NCBI RefSeq assembly: GCF_026914185.1
Contig: NC_070558.1
Span: 1,984,001-2,048,000, forward strand
DNA: 64,000 nt
Origin: Puccinia triticina
Taxonomy: Eukaryota; Basidiomycota; Pucciniomycetes; Pucciniales; Pucciniaceae
Reading direction: 5' to 3'
This document shows positions 10,481 through 21,822 of this stretch, one piece after another. Within the stretch, counting starts at the first letter, position 1. Each line of letters begins with the position of its first letter. The notes under the pieces were generated by a model. The model was not told the DNA's origin. It was given only the letters and a program-made list of their open reading frames with translations, and did not search any database. A program made the position numbers and the translations under genes.

Positions 10481-12361
10481 TTACACAGTAGTTTTGTTGA
10501 GCACCCTGTTGACTATAGAATCTTCAATCCCTGGGTATTCCTTGGCTAGTGGCTTTTCCAAGTGGGTTTTCCTAGATGGCTTGTCTGTACTGGGCTGGCC
10601 TTGGTCCTGTTTGTCCTGGAATTTAACTTTTGGGCCTGGTTTGGAAGGTTGGGCTGGACTGGGTTTAGGAGGAGTTTTGGAAGGTGAGGTTGCAAATTTG
10701 ATTAAGTCATCCTGGTCCATATCCATTAGAGATTCCTTTTCATTCCTGGTCCTTTTTCCACTAGTAGTAGGTTCATCCTCTGGGTCCTGGCTAGATCTGG
10801 TCCTTTTTCCAATATCCACATCATATACAGTTGGAGAGTCCTGGGCTAGTTCCTCAAGTTGGCCAAAGGAAGAGATGGTGGTTGGCCTGGCAGAATCCTT
10901 GGAGAATTGGTCCACTATAGTTTTGATAGGTCTACTGGTATCCCAAGGAATAGGTGTGTTGTCTGGAAATTTGTATCTGTTTCCATCCCTGATGACTAAT
11001 CCAGAATCCACATCATAGTTTAGAAGAGAGCAAGACCTGGTTCCATGGTTGTTCTGAAAGCAGTAGAAGCATTTGAAATCTGGTTTATTCCTAGGAGAAG
11101 GGGTGTACTGTTGGCCAGGGGCAGCTCCAATAAGGTGAGGTGGGGCTGATTTTCCTGCAGTAAGAGCTGCTAATTGCTGTGTGATCTCCTCTAGTTTCTG
11201 CTCTGTGGTTTTAGGTGCCTGGGAAGTGGTAATCTGAGGTGGAGGCCTGGAAGGAGGAGCCATGGGTTGAGAGGTGGAAGGAGGGGCCTTGGTTACTGGA
11301 AGAGTTGAGTCCTTTTGATCCTGGGGAAGAGCCATTTTGAAGAGTTTTCTCCTTTCCATGACTGATGCTGAATGGACTTCTCTGATTATGAAGGAGCAGA
11401 TGGTTGAAGTTGGGGGTAGAATCATTCCTCCATCCTCTGAGGCCAGCATTTCATTGCACTTGATGAGTTCCTTGGTGACAGCTGATTCCAGTTCTGGGCT
11501 AAGGGCATCCAATAGAAATTCTCTGAATTCCTCCAGGTGGGAGCACTGTTTCATTCTTAAAAGATAATTAGTAATGACTGAATATTTATTGTTGAACAAC
11601 CTGAATTCTTCTGAAGTTTTAATTCCTCCAGCCTGGATTGAGTTGTTGATCAATTGAGTGAGGTCCCTCCTAGTATATCCGACCAAAGGGAGTGGGGATC
11701 CATATCTGTCCAGTAGCTGCTTCTTGAGGTCCTCCCAGTTCTGGTTCCTGTAAGCCTCCATTTGTTCCACTTCTTCCTTGATGGCCTCCCCTTTGAGAAA
11801 AGAAACAACCTGCCTGACCAAATCTATAGAAGAAGCTCCATCAGTTGATCCTACATTTTCATACCTGTTAATAAAGTTTTCAATGGTGAGGTTGGTTCCA
11901 TCAAAGCAGAGTTCCTTGTCCAAGGGCTTGATTTTGACTCCTTTGATTGGTCCTTTGTAGGCTGGCATCCTGGTTTCCTTCTCCAAAAAGTAGACCACAG
12001 AGTGTTTGGAAGATACAGATGGGGCTGGAGGTGTGATTCTTTGCCTGAGTCCTAGGTGAGAGCTTTCTGAAGGATCAGGTATGTTGTCCCTGTACTGGTT
12101 GAAGACATTGGGGTGTTGAAACTGAGGATTGTTGGGGCCAGTGCTGCCTCTGTACTGATTGAAGTTGTTGGTAGGTTGAGGTAAAGGGTTGGTTTGAGCT
12201 GGATCTTCAGGAAAGGGATTGGCTGGTCCAGCAGGGTGAGTGTTATTATCTTCTGGAGCAGTTTGGAAGGGGTTGTTGAAGAGAGTTCCTGGGTTGTTAC
12301 TGGCAGTCTCTCCTAGGTTGTTGTTGATAGGATGAGCAGCATCTTGAGAGTGGATGGACAT
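10481..12361 (-). CDS. Element A Gag
   Basis: I start at the ATG at 12361 (MSIHSQDAAHP). The frame is open upstream to 12478, but the extension is not Gag-like. Order: an Asn/Pro-rich N-terminus, a Gag core around LCFDGTNLTIENFINRYEN and NWEDLKKQLLDRYG, a Pro-rich linker, and a zinc knuckle CFYCFQNNHGTRSC (CX2CX4HX4C) about residue 430. The sequence IPWDTSRPIKTIVDQF follows, as in element C, then a Lys/Pro-rich tail. It ends at TAA, after which the same frame continues into protease. Gag forms the particle and binds RNA. Confidence 0.88.
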   Translation of the reverse strand: MSIHSQDAAHPINNNLGETASNNPGTLFNNPFQTAPEDNNTHPAGPANPFPEDPAQTNPLPQPTNNFNQYRGSTGPNNPQFQHPNVFNQYRDNIPDPSESSHLGLRQRITPPAPSVSSKHSVVYFLEKETRMPAYKGPIKGVKIKPLDKELCFDGTNLTIENFINRYENVGSTDGASSIDLVRQVVSFLKGEAIKEEVEQMEAYRNQNWEDLKKQLLDRYGSPLPLVGYTRRDLTQLINNSIQAGGIKTSEEFRLFNNKYSVITNYLLRMKQCSHLEEFREFLLDALSPELESAVTKELIKCNEMLASEDGGMILPPTSTICSFIIREVHSASVMERRKLFKMALPQDQKDSTLPVTKAPPSTSQPMAPPSRPPPQITTSQAPKTTEQKLEEITQQLAALTAGKSAPPHLIGAAPGQQYTPSPRNKPDFKCFYCFQNNHGTRSCSLLNYDVDSGLVIRDGNRYKFPDNTPIPWDTSRPIKTIVDQFSKDSARPTTISSFGQLEELAQDSPTVYDVDIGKRTRSSQDPEDEPTTSGKRTRNEKESLMDMDQDDLIKFATSPSKTPPKPSPAQPSKPGPKVKFQDKQDQGQPSTDKPSRKTHLEKPLAKEYPGIEDSIVNRVLNKTTV

Positions 12362-12572
12362 CTTGAAAGGTAACTGGCTGGGGAAGAAAAGAGTTCTGAA
12401 GAGGAGGGAAAAGAAGAGGGAGAAATAAAACTGAAGAAATTTGTTTTTATGGGTTTGTGGTTTTGGGATCTGATGCACTGAAGAGGAATGGAGTGGAAAG
12501 GGTTTGTGTAGGTGATAGAACTATGAACTGGTAGTGAAAAAGGTAACTAGGACTAAAATCTAAAGGTAATCA

Positions 12573-12591
12573 GGCCACTGTTGGGAAACCA
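12573..12591 (-). other. Element A primer-binding-type motif
   Basis: Two bases inside the 5' LTR, on the minus strand, lies TGGTTTCCCAACAGTGGCC. Elements B and C have TGGTGTCCCAACAGTGGCC in the same place. The TGG start and position fit a tRNA primer site. I cannot name the tRNA. Confidence 0.6.
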
Positions 12592-12593
12592 CT

Positions 12594-13535
12594 TGTGGAA
12601 CTCCTAAAAGATCAGGAAAGAGCTGTGAGGGGAAATAGTCAACTACACTACTAATAATGTAGGAGAGGCTACAGGTGCTGGTGAGGCTGCCCTCTAGACT
12701 AATGCTGATGGAGAGAGGGTTACACTAAGAAAAAGAAAAGGGTGTGGCTGATGATTCTCTTTGACTTAGATGGCTTTAACACTTTATGAGTCTGAGGTGT
12801 ATCAATCCTACTGAGTGAGAGAGGAGAAGTGAGAAGGGGAAAAGCAGAAGCTCTTGGGAGTCACTCTGAGATGGGTAATGAGATATATGCTGAGGGATAT
12901 ATTTCTATGGTGATGAAAGTGTATCTAAGTGTGATGTGTAAAGGTGCTACAGAGGGGATGTAGTAGAAAGTGCATATAAGGGTGATGTTTAAAAGGTGCT
13001 ACAGAGGGGATGTAGTAGAAAGTGCATGATGGGGATACAACATCTAGAGGGGTGTTTATATATGTGAGAAGTACTACAGGGGGGTGATACATGATGAGCA
13101 CATAGTAACAATATCTGAAGATGAGCAGTAATGATGAAGGCGCAATGACCAAAGAGTGTACATGAAAGGTAACTATGTAGAAGATGAAATAATGATGAGC
13201 ATTTGATAATAACTACAAGAGCTATGAAGGAATGTACTGCTGATATCATATGAAGAGAAAAATGAGTAATGAAGTTATGTAAGATCTGCAGTCCTATGTA
13301 GCTATGATAGTAATGAATGATGTATGTAATAATGCTAAGAATATGTATGAAGAAAATACCTGCCAAAACTATACATGCCAATAACTGCTGATCCATTTGG
13401 AAATCCTAGGTGAAATGAGTGGGTGACTAGGGGTAAAATGGGGTGTAGAATCTGAATATGAAGTAATAATGAGGTATTTATGAAGGGTTTAGGTGATATG
13501 AGGGTGATAGTATGAACAGGAACAGGGTTACCACA
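12594..13535 (-). repeat. Element A 5' LTR (in element orientation)
   Basis: Direct repeat of 2527-3468, same length. The TSD TCGT follows at 13536-13539. Confidence 0.95.
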
Positions 13536-14084
13536 TCGTTTCCGACAATGGTGGGGAATTCGTGAACCATCAATTCAAGGCTCTTTTCGAGGATCGGGGA
13601 ATTCAACATCTCACCTCGGCCCCATACACCCCACAGCAGAACCCCCTCGCAGAACGAGGCAATCAGACGACCATTGAGAAGGCGCGTGCGATGCTCATGA
13701 CGTGTGGGCTTTCACTCGACTGGTGGGGGGAAGCGGTTGTGCTGTCGGTTTATCTCGAGAATCGATCCCCCGATAGCTCCTTAAACTTCGCTTCACCATA
13801 TGAAAAATGGCATGGAAAGCAGCCAGACCTTTCCAATCTCGTTCCTTCGGTTGCCGAGCAGTTCTCTATGAGGAAAAGAAGTGGAGAGACTCCAAGTTCT
13901 CCGCTTCTGGCATGGAGGCGGTGTTCTTAGGGTATGATGGTCATCATCATTCTTTCAAGGTGTGGGTACCCAAGACAAACAAGATTGTCGTCTCCCATCA
14001 TGTGAGGCTCTTTCCGAGGACCTTTCCTTGCCTTTCACCCTTGGATGCTCCCGCTCCTCTTCCCTTACTATTCGACTTAGACGA
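13536..14084 (+). pseudogene. Ty1/copia integrase relic (upstream part of split copia element)
   Basis: It begins at the edge of element A with VSDNGGEFVNHQFKALF and continues APYTPQQNPLAERGNQTTIEKAR, the catalytic-core end of a copia integrase (Asp of SDNGGEF, Glu of LAERGN). A one-base frameshift near 13840 moves the frame to RSFGCRAVLYEEKKW and VFLGYDGHHHSFKVWVP. At 14084 it is cut by element B. Removing B and one ACGA copy lets the frame run on into the linker at 27912. Gag, protease and the N-terminal half of integrase are not recognisable left of element A. Confidence 0.85.
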
Positions 14085-15661
14085 TGTAGGGACTCTTGTG
14101 GGACACTTAAATGTTTATTTGGTGAAAATATCCTCTGAGGGGGAAATAAATTGCTAATCGGTTGAAAGGCTATTACAACTTACGGGTGGTTTGAAAGACC
14201 TGCCCCTCTAATGGTACTATGCAAATAACTAAGAGTCTTGTAATCAATATTTATAAAGATGTGGCTGATTCCAAGATAGATCTTACTTTTGTATAGTAAT
14301 CTCTATCAGACCTAGATTCCTCAAATCACTATTCTTGCAGATCTGTTACAACTTCTGATGCTAGAGGGATAATGTAATCCAGTGGGATCAATTATGTAAA
14401 ATACAATTGTTGTTGATGTTGGGTTGTTGATGAGAAGGTTGGTAATGATCTCTTCCTTAAGCAATCTCTTGATAAGGCACTTTAATCAATACTAGAGCTC
14501 CTGGTTGCTACTACACTACTACTACTTGTTATAATTGTTGTTGATGAAGTTGGTAATAATCTCTTCCTTAACAATCTCTTGATAAGGCACTTTAATTACT
14601 ACTAGAGCTCCTGACTACTACTACTACTACTGACTCAAACTTAACACTACCACTACCACTACCACTACCACTAAAATACCACTAAACTACCACTGTAACT
14701 AAACTAACCACTGTGACCAAACCTCTGTAGGCTGATGGGGAAAAGATCTGATGAGGGGGGGAAAGAGGCCTCCTTATATATTGAAGGGTGAGGGAATTTA
14801 GCTCCAGGGGAACTCCTTGTGAGGGCTATTTTCTGCAGGGGATATCAGTTGCACAGCAAGATATGCATGTGTTGCACTGCCTGCCAAACAATTAGGTAAT
14901 GGATTCTGCAGGAGGGGATATCAGTTGCACAGCAATATATGCATGTGTTGCACTGCCTGCCAAAGAATGATGTAATTGATTCTGCAGGCAGGCTCCTTGA
15001 ACACCTTATCTGCCTGCATATGCTGCACTGCATGATATCATGTGTTGTTAGGTGACCCAAACAACCTTCTGTAACCTACCATATGCCTGCATGTCCAGCT
15101 GTTGCCTTCTTCCATCCAGAATATTGGGGGTCAAAGCCTCTCCTCCCACCTTGCTCCATCCTTCCTTCTTCCTCCTCCCTAATTAATACTTACATCCATA
15201 TCCCATCATACTGAATCCTAGACCCTTATAAAGTAATATACCACCCTTATAAAGATAATATACCCTTACACAAGTAATATACCCTTATAACACTGCCTTA
15301 CTTGATACACCACACCATCCTCCCTTCCATTCCTGGTTGAGACATGTGCTCCCAATACCTTCCACCTCTTCTATTGATAACATCCTTCCACCTCCCTGCC
15401 ATCCTACCTAGTCATGGTCCTCCATTCCATCCCTGATCACGCCTTCCATCCTACATGATCCTAGTCTGCTGTTCCGTCCGTGCTAACACTATCCCTCATC
15501 CATCTGTCTGTATCTGTAATGAATCCATTCCTCCCATCAACACATACACTGCTTGTATTATATATAACTTCCTCCTCTTATAATGAATGATAGCTGTATC
15601 TATGCTGTCTCAATACCTCTGCAATGTGCTTTTGGCATTGTCACGCCAATGGAGCACCACA
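14085..15661 (-). repeat. Element B 3' LTR (in element orientation)
   Basis: Direct repeat of 26331-27907. It includes an ACTACC trinucleotide-like stretch near 14644-14700 and a duplicated GATATCAGTTGCACAGCAA block near 14838-14940. A 71-aa frame occurs identically in both LTRs and is a shadow. Confidence 0.95.
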
Positions 15662-16509
15662 TCCCCCCCCAACTTAATGCTGTCCACAGCATTCGTGACA
15701 AATGCCAAAAGAACCATATTCAATTATTCACCAAAAGAATTGTCCAACAGTCGTGATTTCCGTTCTTCCCAATCTAATATTTCGAGTCCCATTTTTGCCG
15801 TGTCCAATAGTTATTTTCCTCCTATACCAAAGCGCCAGTTGAAATAAGGTATTCTAAAATTAGTGATTCATCTCCCCTTCCTACAACTAGTCCAATTCCA
15901 AGTTCCAAATGTCTAAATTCACCACTACATCTTAACTGTAATCCCTGTTGTTGTTCTGTGACATCCATCCATGATCCAGTATAAGACAAAAAAAATCCCA
16001 ATCCTATCTTTCTTCCTCTCCACACCAATGACATTGTTCCAAGGAAAAAGCCAGTTTATTCCGCAAAAGGTTGTTGAAAAGCAGTATTTAATAAGATCCG
16101 GCCTATTTCATCCTTCCCTCCTGATACCTGCTCAATATGATTCTACAAATTTTTCCAGTCCTGATGCCCGCAATCGATGAACCCCGCTAATCCAAAATAC
16201 TCTTATTTTTCCCTGTTGTTTTGCTATAAAATTCCAAGTCCTATTCCACCCCATCCATTTCGCCCGCTAGTATCTTCCGGTTCCAAACGTCCGTCCGTCC
16301 ATTTTCCTATCCTTTGAATATCCCAATGATTGTAACCTCTAATGACTGACTACTCTTCATACTAAAAAAAATGTAACTTGTTTTCAAATTGGCCCACCCT
16401 ATTCCCTCAGCTAAACAAGGGAAACTGTTTGCCTACCAAATGCTTTCCAATATTCTGAGTAATCGTATAATTGTAACCAACTATATATATATATAACACG
16501 TTCCACCAA
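15662..16509 (-). other. Element B 3' noncoding region with polypurine tract
   Basis: Minus-strand AAGTTGGGGGGGGGAT (15662-15677) abuts the 3' LTR. The rest is AT-rich with no supported gene. Confidence 0.6.
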
Positions 16510-19500
16510 TCACTCCGTGCTACCCTCTTCCTCCTCCTCTTCCCCTTCCGTTCCTTCTTCCTGTAGTCCTTCGTACTCTTCCTCCTCCTCTTGTTCCTCT
16601 TGTGTTAATTCCTCCCCTTCCTCTGCTTGAGACTCTCCTCTAGGGTAGAATCTTTTGACGTGATTGGCTGCAAACATCCTTGTTAGGACAGTTCCATCTA
16701 ACTCCGCCAATACATATGGTCCATTCTTCACCTGCTTAACTATCCTATACGGCCCATTCCATTTATGCTTAAACAAATTTCCCCACTGAGTTTCTAGAGC
16801 TTTGTTGTATACAAGCACCAAGTCACCCGACTTAAGTGGCTTCCGTAAACGATGCGCTAGCCGCCTATCCCAATATCGAACCGACGTCTCCCGAGCTTTC
16901 TTCATCTTTTTACGAGCTTCCTCCATCATTTCCTCCTTGACCGCCAGTTGCTTCGCTCTTGCTTCCAATAATTCCGCTGTTGTTTGAATTTCCGCCCAGT
17001 TCACAGTAAGAAAACTTCCCAACTCCTGATCCACGGGTAAAATCGCTAGCTGTCCAAACTGCAACTCATATGGTGAATACCCTGTTGTTCGCTTTGTTGA
17101 TATTCTGTCCGCAAATGTCACCAATGGTAAGTACTCTTTCCATTTCTTCCCGTCTTCTCCACACATCTTGGTCAAGGCATCCTTTATCTCTTTATGCCCT
17201 CTTTCCACCATTCCTTGTGCCTCTGGGTAGTAAGGTGTCACCATCCTTAAATTTGTTCCTACTCGCCGCATTGCTGTTTGGAGCTCTCTCTTAAATTCCG
17301 CTCCCCCATCTACTGTAACTTCTTTTGGTACGCCATACCGGTAGATCCATTCCGCAAGAAACCAATCCGCCACGTTCTTTGAGCTCAGCTTTACCAGTGC
17401 CACCGTCTCCGCCCATCCTGAAAAATCGTCCCTTGCCACCACCAAGTACTTCCACTTACCCGCTTTGATATGGACTGCATCCATGCTGACCCGTTCAAAT
17501 AGTGTGGTTTTGTATGTTGATTTCCCGTCCTCCTTCTGTAAAGTACGACTCCGCTTCTGACAATTTTTGCATGATTGAACCCAATTCCGGATGATTTTCT
17601 TCATTCCTTCCCACCAATATCGCAACTTTATCCTCCTATAGGTTTCTGTTGCCCCCCGATGGCCTAATTCCTCATGCATTGCTTTCATTATCTTCTCCTG
17701 TGTTGCTCTGACCGATACAATTACTTGACTATATGGTATACTTCTCTTCCTCAACTGCCCATCCTGTACAAAGTAATTAGCCGACCTCCGTTTAATCTTC
17801 TGGAACTCTGCTTCTGAACAGTCTGTTGGCCGTACAAGTGTCTCCAGATAATTCTTCATTCGCTTCCAGAATCCAACCTGTTGTACCCCTGCTCCCATAA
17901 CCTGAGTCTCTACGATCCCTATTGACTTTACTCCCATGCCGGGGTGTGGTTTCACCCATCCATCCTCTTCGTCCGCATCTTGTGGCACATCGTCCTTATC
18001 CAAGGGTCTTCTTGATAATCCGTCTGGCATAGTGAAAGTCTTACCTGGCTTATGTACCAAATCAAAAGAAAAAAGCTGAATAAACGCCACCCAACGTGTG
18101 ATTGGTGCACTTGGTAAACTTGGGGTGTTAATCATCTGTATAAGAGCTTTTGCATCTACCTGTAATTCAAAATGCTGTCCCCATAGTAATATCTGTAGCT
18201 TCTTCAAAATTTTCTTGACCCCCAGAAGCTCGAGCTTTGACTGTGCATATTCCGATTCCTTGTCCGTAAAACTTACTGACTCGTACAAAACAGGCCTGTC
18301 TAAGGTGTCCTTGTCCTCCTGCATGAGCACCGCGCCTGCCGCCAAATAGCTGGAATCTATTGCTAACTTGATTTTCCCGGCTTCCTTACTGTAATCTAGT
18401 CCCTTCAATACAATATCCTCCCCTACAATTTGCTTTAGTGATTGAAACGCGTCCTCGCACTCCTTTGTCCAAACGAATTCTGTATCTAACCTAGTCAAAC
18501 GCCGTAATGGTGCCGCTACCTCTGAAAAACCCTTAATGAACATTCTAACGTATACACACAATCCCAAAAATTGCCTGACATCCTTCTTGGTTGTTAATGG
18601 AGGCCAAGTCTGAATTTTATTTTGTTTCTTCACCGATATAGTCCTTCCCTCCTGTGATACCACATGCCCTACAATATCCAAAGCTGGGACACAACATGCA
18701 AACTTTTCTCCTGAAATTGTGAGGCCTGCTTCTTCAATCCGAAATAAAATACGTTCCAAGGTAACTGCGTACTCCCAAATGAATCGGCGTATATTTGGAT
18801 TTTCATCTAATGTAGCCCCCCCATAATCTGACTTAGGTCCCTTGATTCCGCCATCATCAATAAATATCCCCACATTCTCCGGTAGCTCCTCCTGAAGTAT
18901 CCATGTCATCTGAGCCTGATACACTGCCACTGAGTTCGTTGCGCCTTGAGGTAATCTAGTGAGTTGTAGCCGTCCCAAAGGTGTTTCAAAGGTGGTGAGA
19001 GGTCTTGAAGCTGGATCCAATTCTCGTTCGTCATATCCTCCCATAATGTCTCCCAATCCATAACAAGCTCTTCCCGCAAACGAGTCCACGAACTCCTCAA
19101 TTTTTGGAGGCAACCCTGCATCTTTAATAGTGACTTTATTTAGTTGCTGCAGGTCATGGACAATCCGCAACTTTCCATTTGACTTAGCCACACAAAAGAC
19201 TGGGCTGGAATAACTAGATGTAGATTGCTCGTAGAGCCCAGTCTGAATCCTTTTTCTCACCAATTCAATAAAATCATTCCTGATTGCGTTTGGAATGGGA
19301 ATTGGCCGTTGTTGCCATGGTTCATGATCAATCACTGGTATCTTATATGGTTGGCCATAATCGTGCTTAAGTATCCCTCGTTCCTCCTCCGTAAACGCGA
19401 CTGCCTTCTCCCTAAGCACAATTACATGCTTCAACAACTTCAACTCCTCCTCTCTCAACCAATTGGGTGGTCCAAAGTTTACCGCTTCCAGCCGCTTCGC

Positions 19501-19680
19501 CGTAACTCGTTTTGTTTCCCTAAAGTCCGGTGGAAAGGGTGCGAGGGGTGTCTGATAAGGGTCTCGAGATAATTTGGGTCTTTCCAATGGCGGGTTAAGT
19601 CCTTGAGGCATAGGTTGATTTACCGGTCGAATCTTCTTTGCCACCCCCTTGTATTTTGCCGCCCCTATTGTGTAGTCCAT
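16510..19680 (-). CDS. Element B Pol: reverse transcriptase, RNase H, integrase
   Basis: Uninterrupted 1056-aa frame from a true ATG (MDYTIGAAKY). RT: GKLRIVHDLQQLNKVTIKDA, MGGYDERELD, RLPQGATNSVAVYQ, catalytic FIDDGGIKGP near residue 273. RNase H: AIDSSYLAAGAVLM near 440 and LELLGV. Integrase: HHCC (HEELGHRGATETYRR, CKNCQKR, about 666-712), then Asp in MDAVHIKAGK, Asp in TVDGGAEF (about 790) and Glu in GMVERGHKEIKD (about 825). The C-terminus has KWNGPYRIVKQ and an unusually Glu-rich tail of about 45 residues. All catalytic residues are present. It is in the same frame as gag-protease but 2.6 kb away, so it needs its own start or a spliced RNA. Confidence 0.95.
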   Translation of the reverse strand: MDYTIGAAKYKGVAKKIRPVNQPMPQGLNPPLERPKLSRDPYQTPLAPFPPDFRETKRVTAKRLEAVNFGPPNWLREEELKLLKHVIVLREKAVAFTEEERGILKHDYGQPYKIPVIDHEPWQQRPIPIPNAIRNDFIELVRKRIQTGLYEQSTSSYSSPVFCVAKSNGKLRIVHDLQQLNKVTIKDAGLPPKIEEFVDSFAGRACYGLGDIMGGYDERELDPASRPLTTFETPLGRLQLTRLPQGATNSVAVYQAQMTWILQEELPENVGIFIDDGGIKGPKSDYGGATLDENPNIRRFIWEYAVTLERILFRIEEAGLTISGEKFACCVPALDIVGHVVSQEGRTISVKKQNKIQTWPPLTTKKDVRQFLGLCVYVRMFIKGFSEVAAPLRRLTRLDTEFVWTKECEDAFQSLKQIVGEDIVLKGLDYSKEAGKIKLAIDSSYLAAGAVLMQEDKDTLDRPVLYESVSFTDKESEYAQSKLELLGVKKILKKLQILLWGQHFELQVDAKALIQMINTPSLPSAPITRWVAFIQLFSFDLVHKPGKTFTMPDGLSRRPLDKDDVPQDADEEDGWVKPHPGMGVKSIGIVETQVMGAGVQQVGFWKRMKNYLETLVRPTDCSEAEFQKIKRRSANYFVQDGQLRKRSIPYSQVIVSVRATQEKIMKAMHEELGHRGATETYRRIKLRYWWEGMKKIIRNWVQSCKNCQKRSRTLQKEDGKSTYKTTLFERVSMDAVHIKAGKWKYLVVARDDFSGWAETVALVKLSSKNVADWFLAEWIYRYGVPKEVTVDGGAEFKRELQTAMRRVGTNLRMVTPYYPEAQGMVERGHKEIKDALTKMCGEDGKKWKEYLPLVTFADRISTKRTTGYSPYELQFGQLAILPVDQELGSFLTVNWAEIQTTAELLEARAKQLAVKEEMMEEARKKMKKARETSVRYWDRRLAHRLRKPLKSGDLVLVYNKALETQWGNLFKHKWNGPYRIVKQVKNGPYVLAELDGTVLTRMFAANHVKRFYPRGESQAEEGEELTQEEQEEEEEYEGLQEEGTEGEEEEEEGSTE

Positions 19681-20440
19681 ATTGTCTAAAAACTGTCCTC
19701 GAATCTAAAAAAGAAGCTAACTGATCAGTACCTACTGCTGCTTGCTGTAAAAAAAAATTAATTAGCTCTATGACTGCTTGAACTTGGTTAAGGTAAATTT
19801 TGTTCACTTGAGCGCATAGTCTTTTCCTCTGTTCCTCTGTACTTATTCATGAGTTAGTTTTGATTGAATTTGCCCACCCCTGCCCTCAGCTAACAAACTT
19901 AATTGCTGCCTACACACAAATTTAACTTATCAAATGTTTTATTTACTTTACCCTTTTTCTTTTTCCTGTTGTACAACATAGGCTTTCACATGCCCTTTCA
20001 CCAATTTTAAGTAAACATGACTAAAAGGAAACCAAAGAAAAACCCGATACTATACCAAAAACACGCTCCCGAACTGTATTAACTCGAACCCGCGGTTGCC
20101 CCGCGTTCCTCCGTTCGGAGTTCTGCACTTTTATATCCATCAATACAGCATTCGAAGATACCCAACCCTTCCAATTCACTTCCTCAGCCCGGTCGCCACC
20201 ATTGCTTTCGCCATTGTTCAATGAATCCATCCTTGAATACGCCTGCCGATCGGTCTCACGCAATGAATAGGCTGTCGACCTCGACCATCAGTGAGTCAGA
20301 ATGAGATTAGGTACTTGTTCAGCTTCGCAGGCTTACCGAGAACCTGTTTGTTCTTGAGTGCCCAGAACCTTGCGGTCGACTCCCATGTATATGCTCTATG
20401 CCCCGTCTGAATGTGCTCAAAGCTCAATGTGCTGACTTGT

Positions 20441-20474
<34 letters not shown>

Positions 20475-20911
20475 GACTTCGTCTTCCAGCATTTTTCTCT
20501 GGCTTCCTCCTCAACACATCAATTGATTCGCGTCGTGATTGTTGCCAAGTGCCGATGATCCCTCCTCATCCTACCCGAAATCCTGGGCGGTTGGAAGTGG
20601 CCTTTACTTGCCTTATGCTGACGCCGCTGTTGCTATCCTTACTGATCATGTCCTCCTCGCAATCGATCGGCCTACTCGAATCCTCCTTGTTGATAAAACC
20701 CAACCCCTCATCCTTTGCTCCATCGCCACTCATCAAGCACCGCCATCTCAACTTTTCCCATCTGCCTAGGTGCAACAATCCTAGTATAACTATTCTCCAT
20801 CTTGTTCGTCGCTCCTTCCTAGAAGGAAACACAAAGCTTGTACTTCATACCATTAAGATACTAATTTTTAATTGTACTACTCGCATCTTGCCCTTACTTT
20901 TATAGATTATA
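19681..20911. other. Interval between pol B and the antisense gene
   Basis: Mixed composition with a T run at about 20444-20471. It presumably holds the promoter of the plus-strand gene at 20912. A minus-strand 80-codon frame near 20021-20263 has no recognisable features. No other gene supported. Confidence 0.4.
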
Positions 20912-21822
20912 ATGGCTGTTCGATCCATCCTTCGATCTCGTCCTTACAGTGTCGTCGCAGGCCCGACCGCAGCTGCTCAACCTCAAACCACGGCCGACGA
21001 AGCTGAAGCCGCCCAGGCTCTCGCCCAAGTCAAAGCAGCTAGAGCTACTCCCGTTATTACGTTTGCCCCGGTAAGTTTCTCTTAGCCTTTTTGCTTCCTC
21101 TCGTTTGAAACTAATGTAATCTTCTATATGGCTATGTAGTCACCCACCCGAGGCGAGCCTCCCTTCAACGAAGCTCCGCCACCTTATGAAGAGCGGCCTA
21201 TGCAAGGGGCTGAGCTCCCTCCACATATGAGGCGCACCCCGCGTGCTGATCGCCGTCGTCGTTGGCCGACGCCAGACCGCGCTCCCAGACGACCTCGTCG
21301 TCCATCTCCCTATCATCGTTCCTCGCCTCCGTCCTCTCCGTTAGCCCATCGCAGCTCGTCCCCTTCTGTCCAATCTTCTCCTCCATCTTCCCCTCCTAGC
21401 TTAGGTCCTGAAGGTCCTACCCCCAGCAATGAGCAGTACAGTGCTGCCTTCTTTGCCCACAGCTTTGTCAACTTCTTGCATGACCTTCGTACCATCTTAG
21501 ACCGTCTTCCACCAAGCCACCCTGACGCCCAGGCCCACAACCTCATAAGGATGGATGCCACCCTCCTGGAGCACTGGTACCGCCACCGCGCGGATCAATT
21601 GTACGTCCTATTTCCTCTACCTTTGTTTCTATCCTTATTGATCCTGGGCTTTCCATCTCCAGCGACTCGATCTAACGCTTCCGGTCCTATTGTAGGGTCA
21701 AGATGTTTAGCAACCCCTATTCCAACGCCGGCCTTGTCTATCGCACCCTCGTATCCGCAATCCTCCGCCTTGGTGTGATTGACAGCCGACATGCCTATGA
21801 TCCGTTCAACCCTGCGCTCTGA
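20912..21822 (+). CDS. Antisense three-exon gene inside element B, unknown function
   Basis: It reads opposite to gag-pol, between them. Exon 1 20912-21070 starts at ATG (MAVRSILRSRPYSVV). Intron 21071-21139 is GTAAGT..TAG, phase 0. Exon 2 is 21140-21600. Intron 21601-21695 is GTACGT..TGTAG, phase 2. Exon 3 21696-21822 ends DPFNPAL-TGA. The product is about 248 aa: an Ala-rich N-terminus (ADEAEAAQALAQVKAARA), a basic Pro/Arg/Ser-rich middle (PRADRRRRWPTPDRAPRRPR), then a helical C-terminal region (AAFFAHSFVNFLHDLRTIL, HWYRHRADQ, SNAGLVYRTLVSAILRLGV). Both introns keep the frame, which argues for a real gene. No domain recognised. It could be a regulator, an accessory protein or a captured gene. 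Element A has a spliced gene in the same antisense orientation. Confidence 0.6.

Larger units (their letters stand above)
2527..13535 (-). mobile_element. Ty3-type LTR retrotransposon A, complete but with nonsense codons
   Basis: LTRs of exactly 942 bp bound the element at 2527-3468 and 12594-13535. They begin TGTGGAACTCC and end GGTTACCACA, with a 4-bp duplication TCGT on both sides. Coding order on the minus strand is gag, protease, RT-RNase H, integrase, which is the Ty3 order. The two LTRs differ at about five positions by eye. The reading frames carry four in-frame TAA codons. An extra spliced gene on the opposite strand lies between integrase and the 3' LTR. The right edge abuts a copia integrase relic. 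The left flank is not recognisably copia. Confidence 0.93.
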
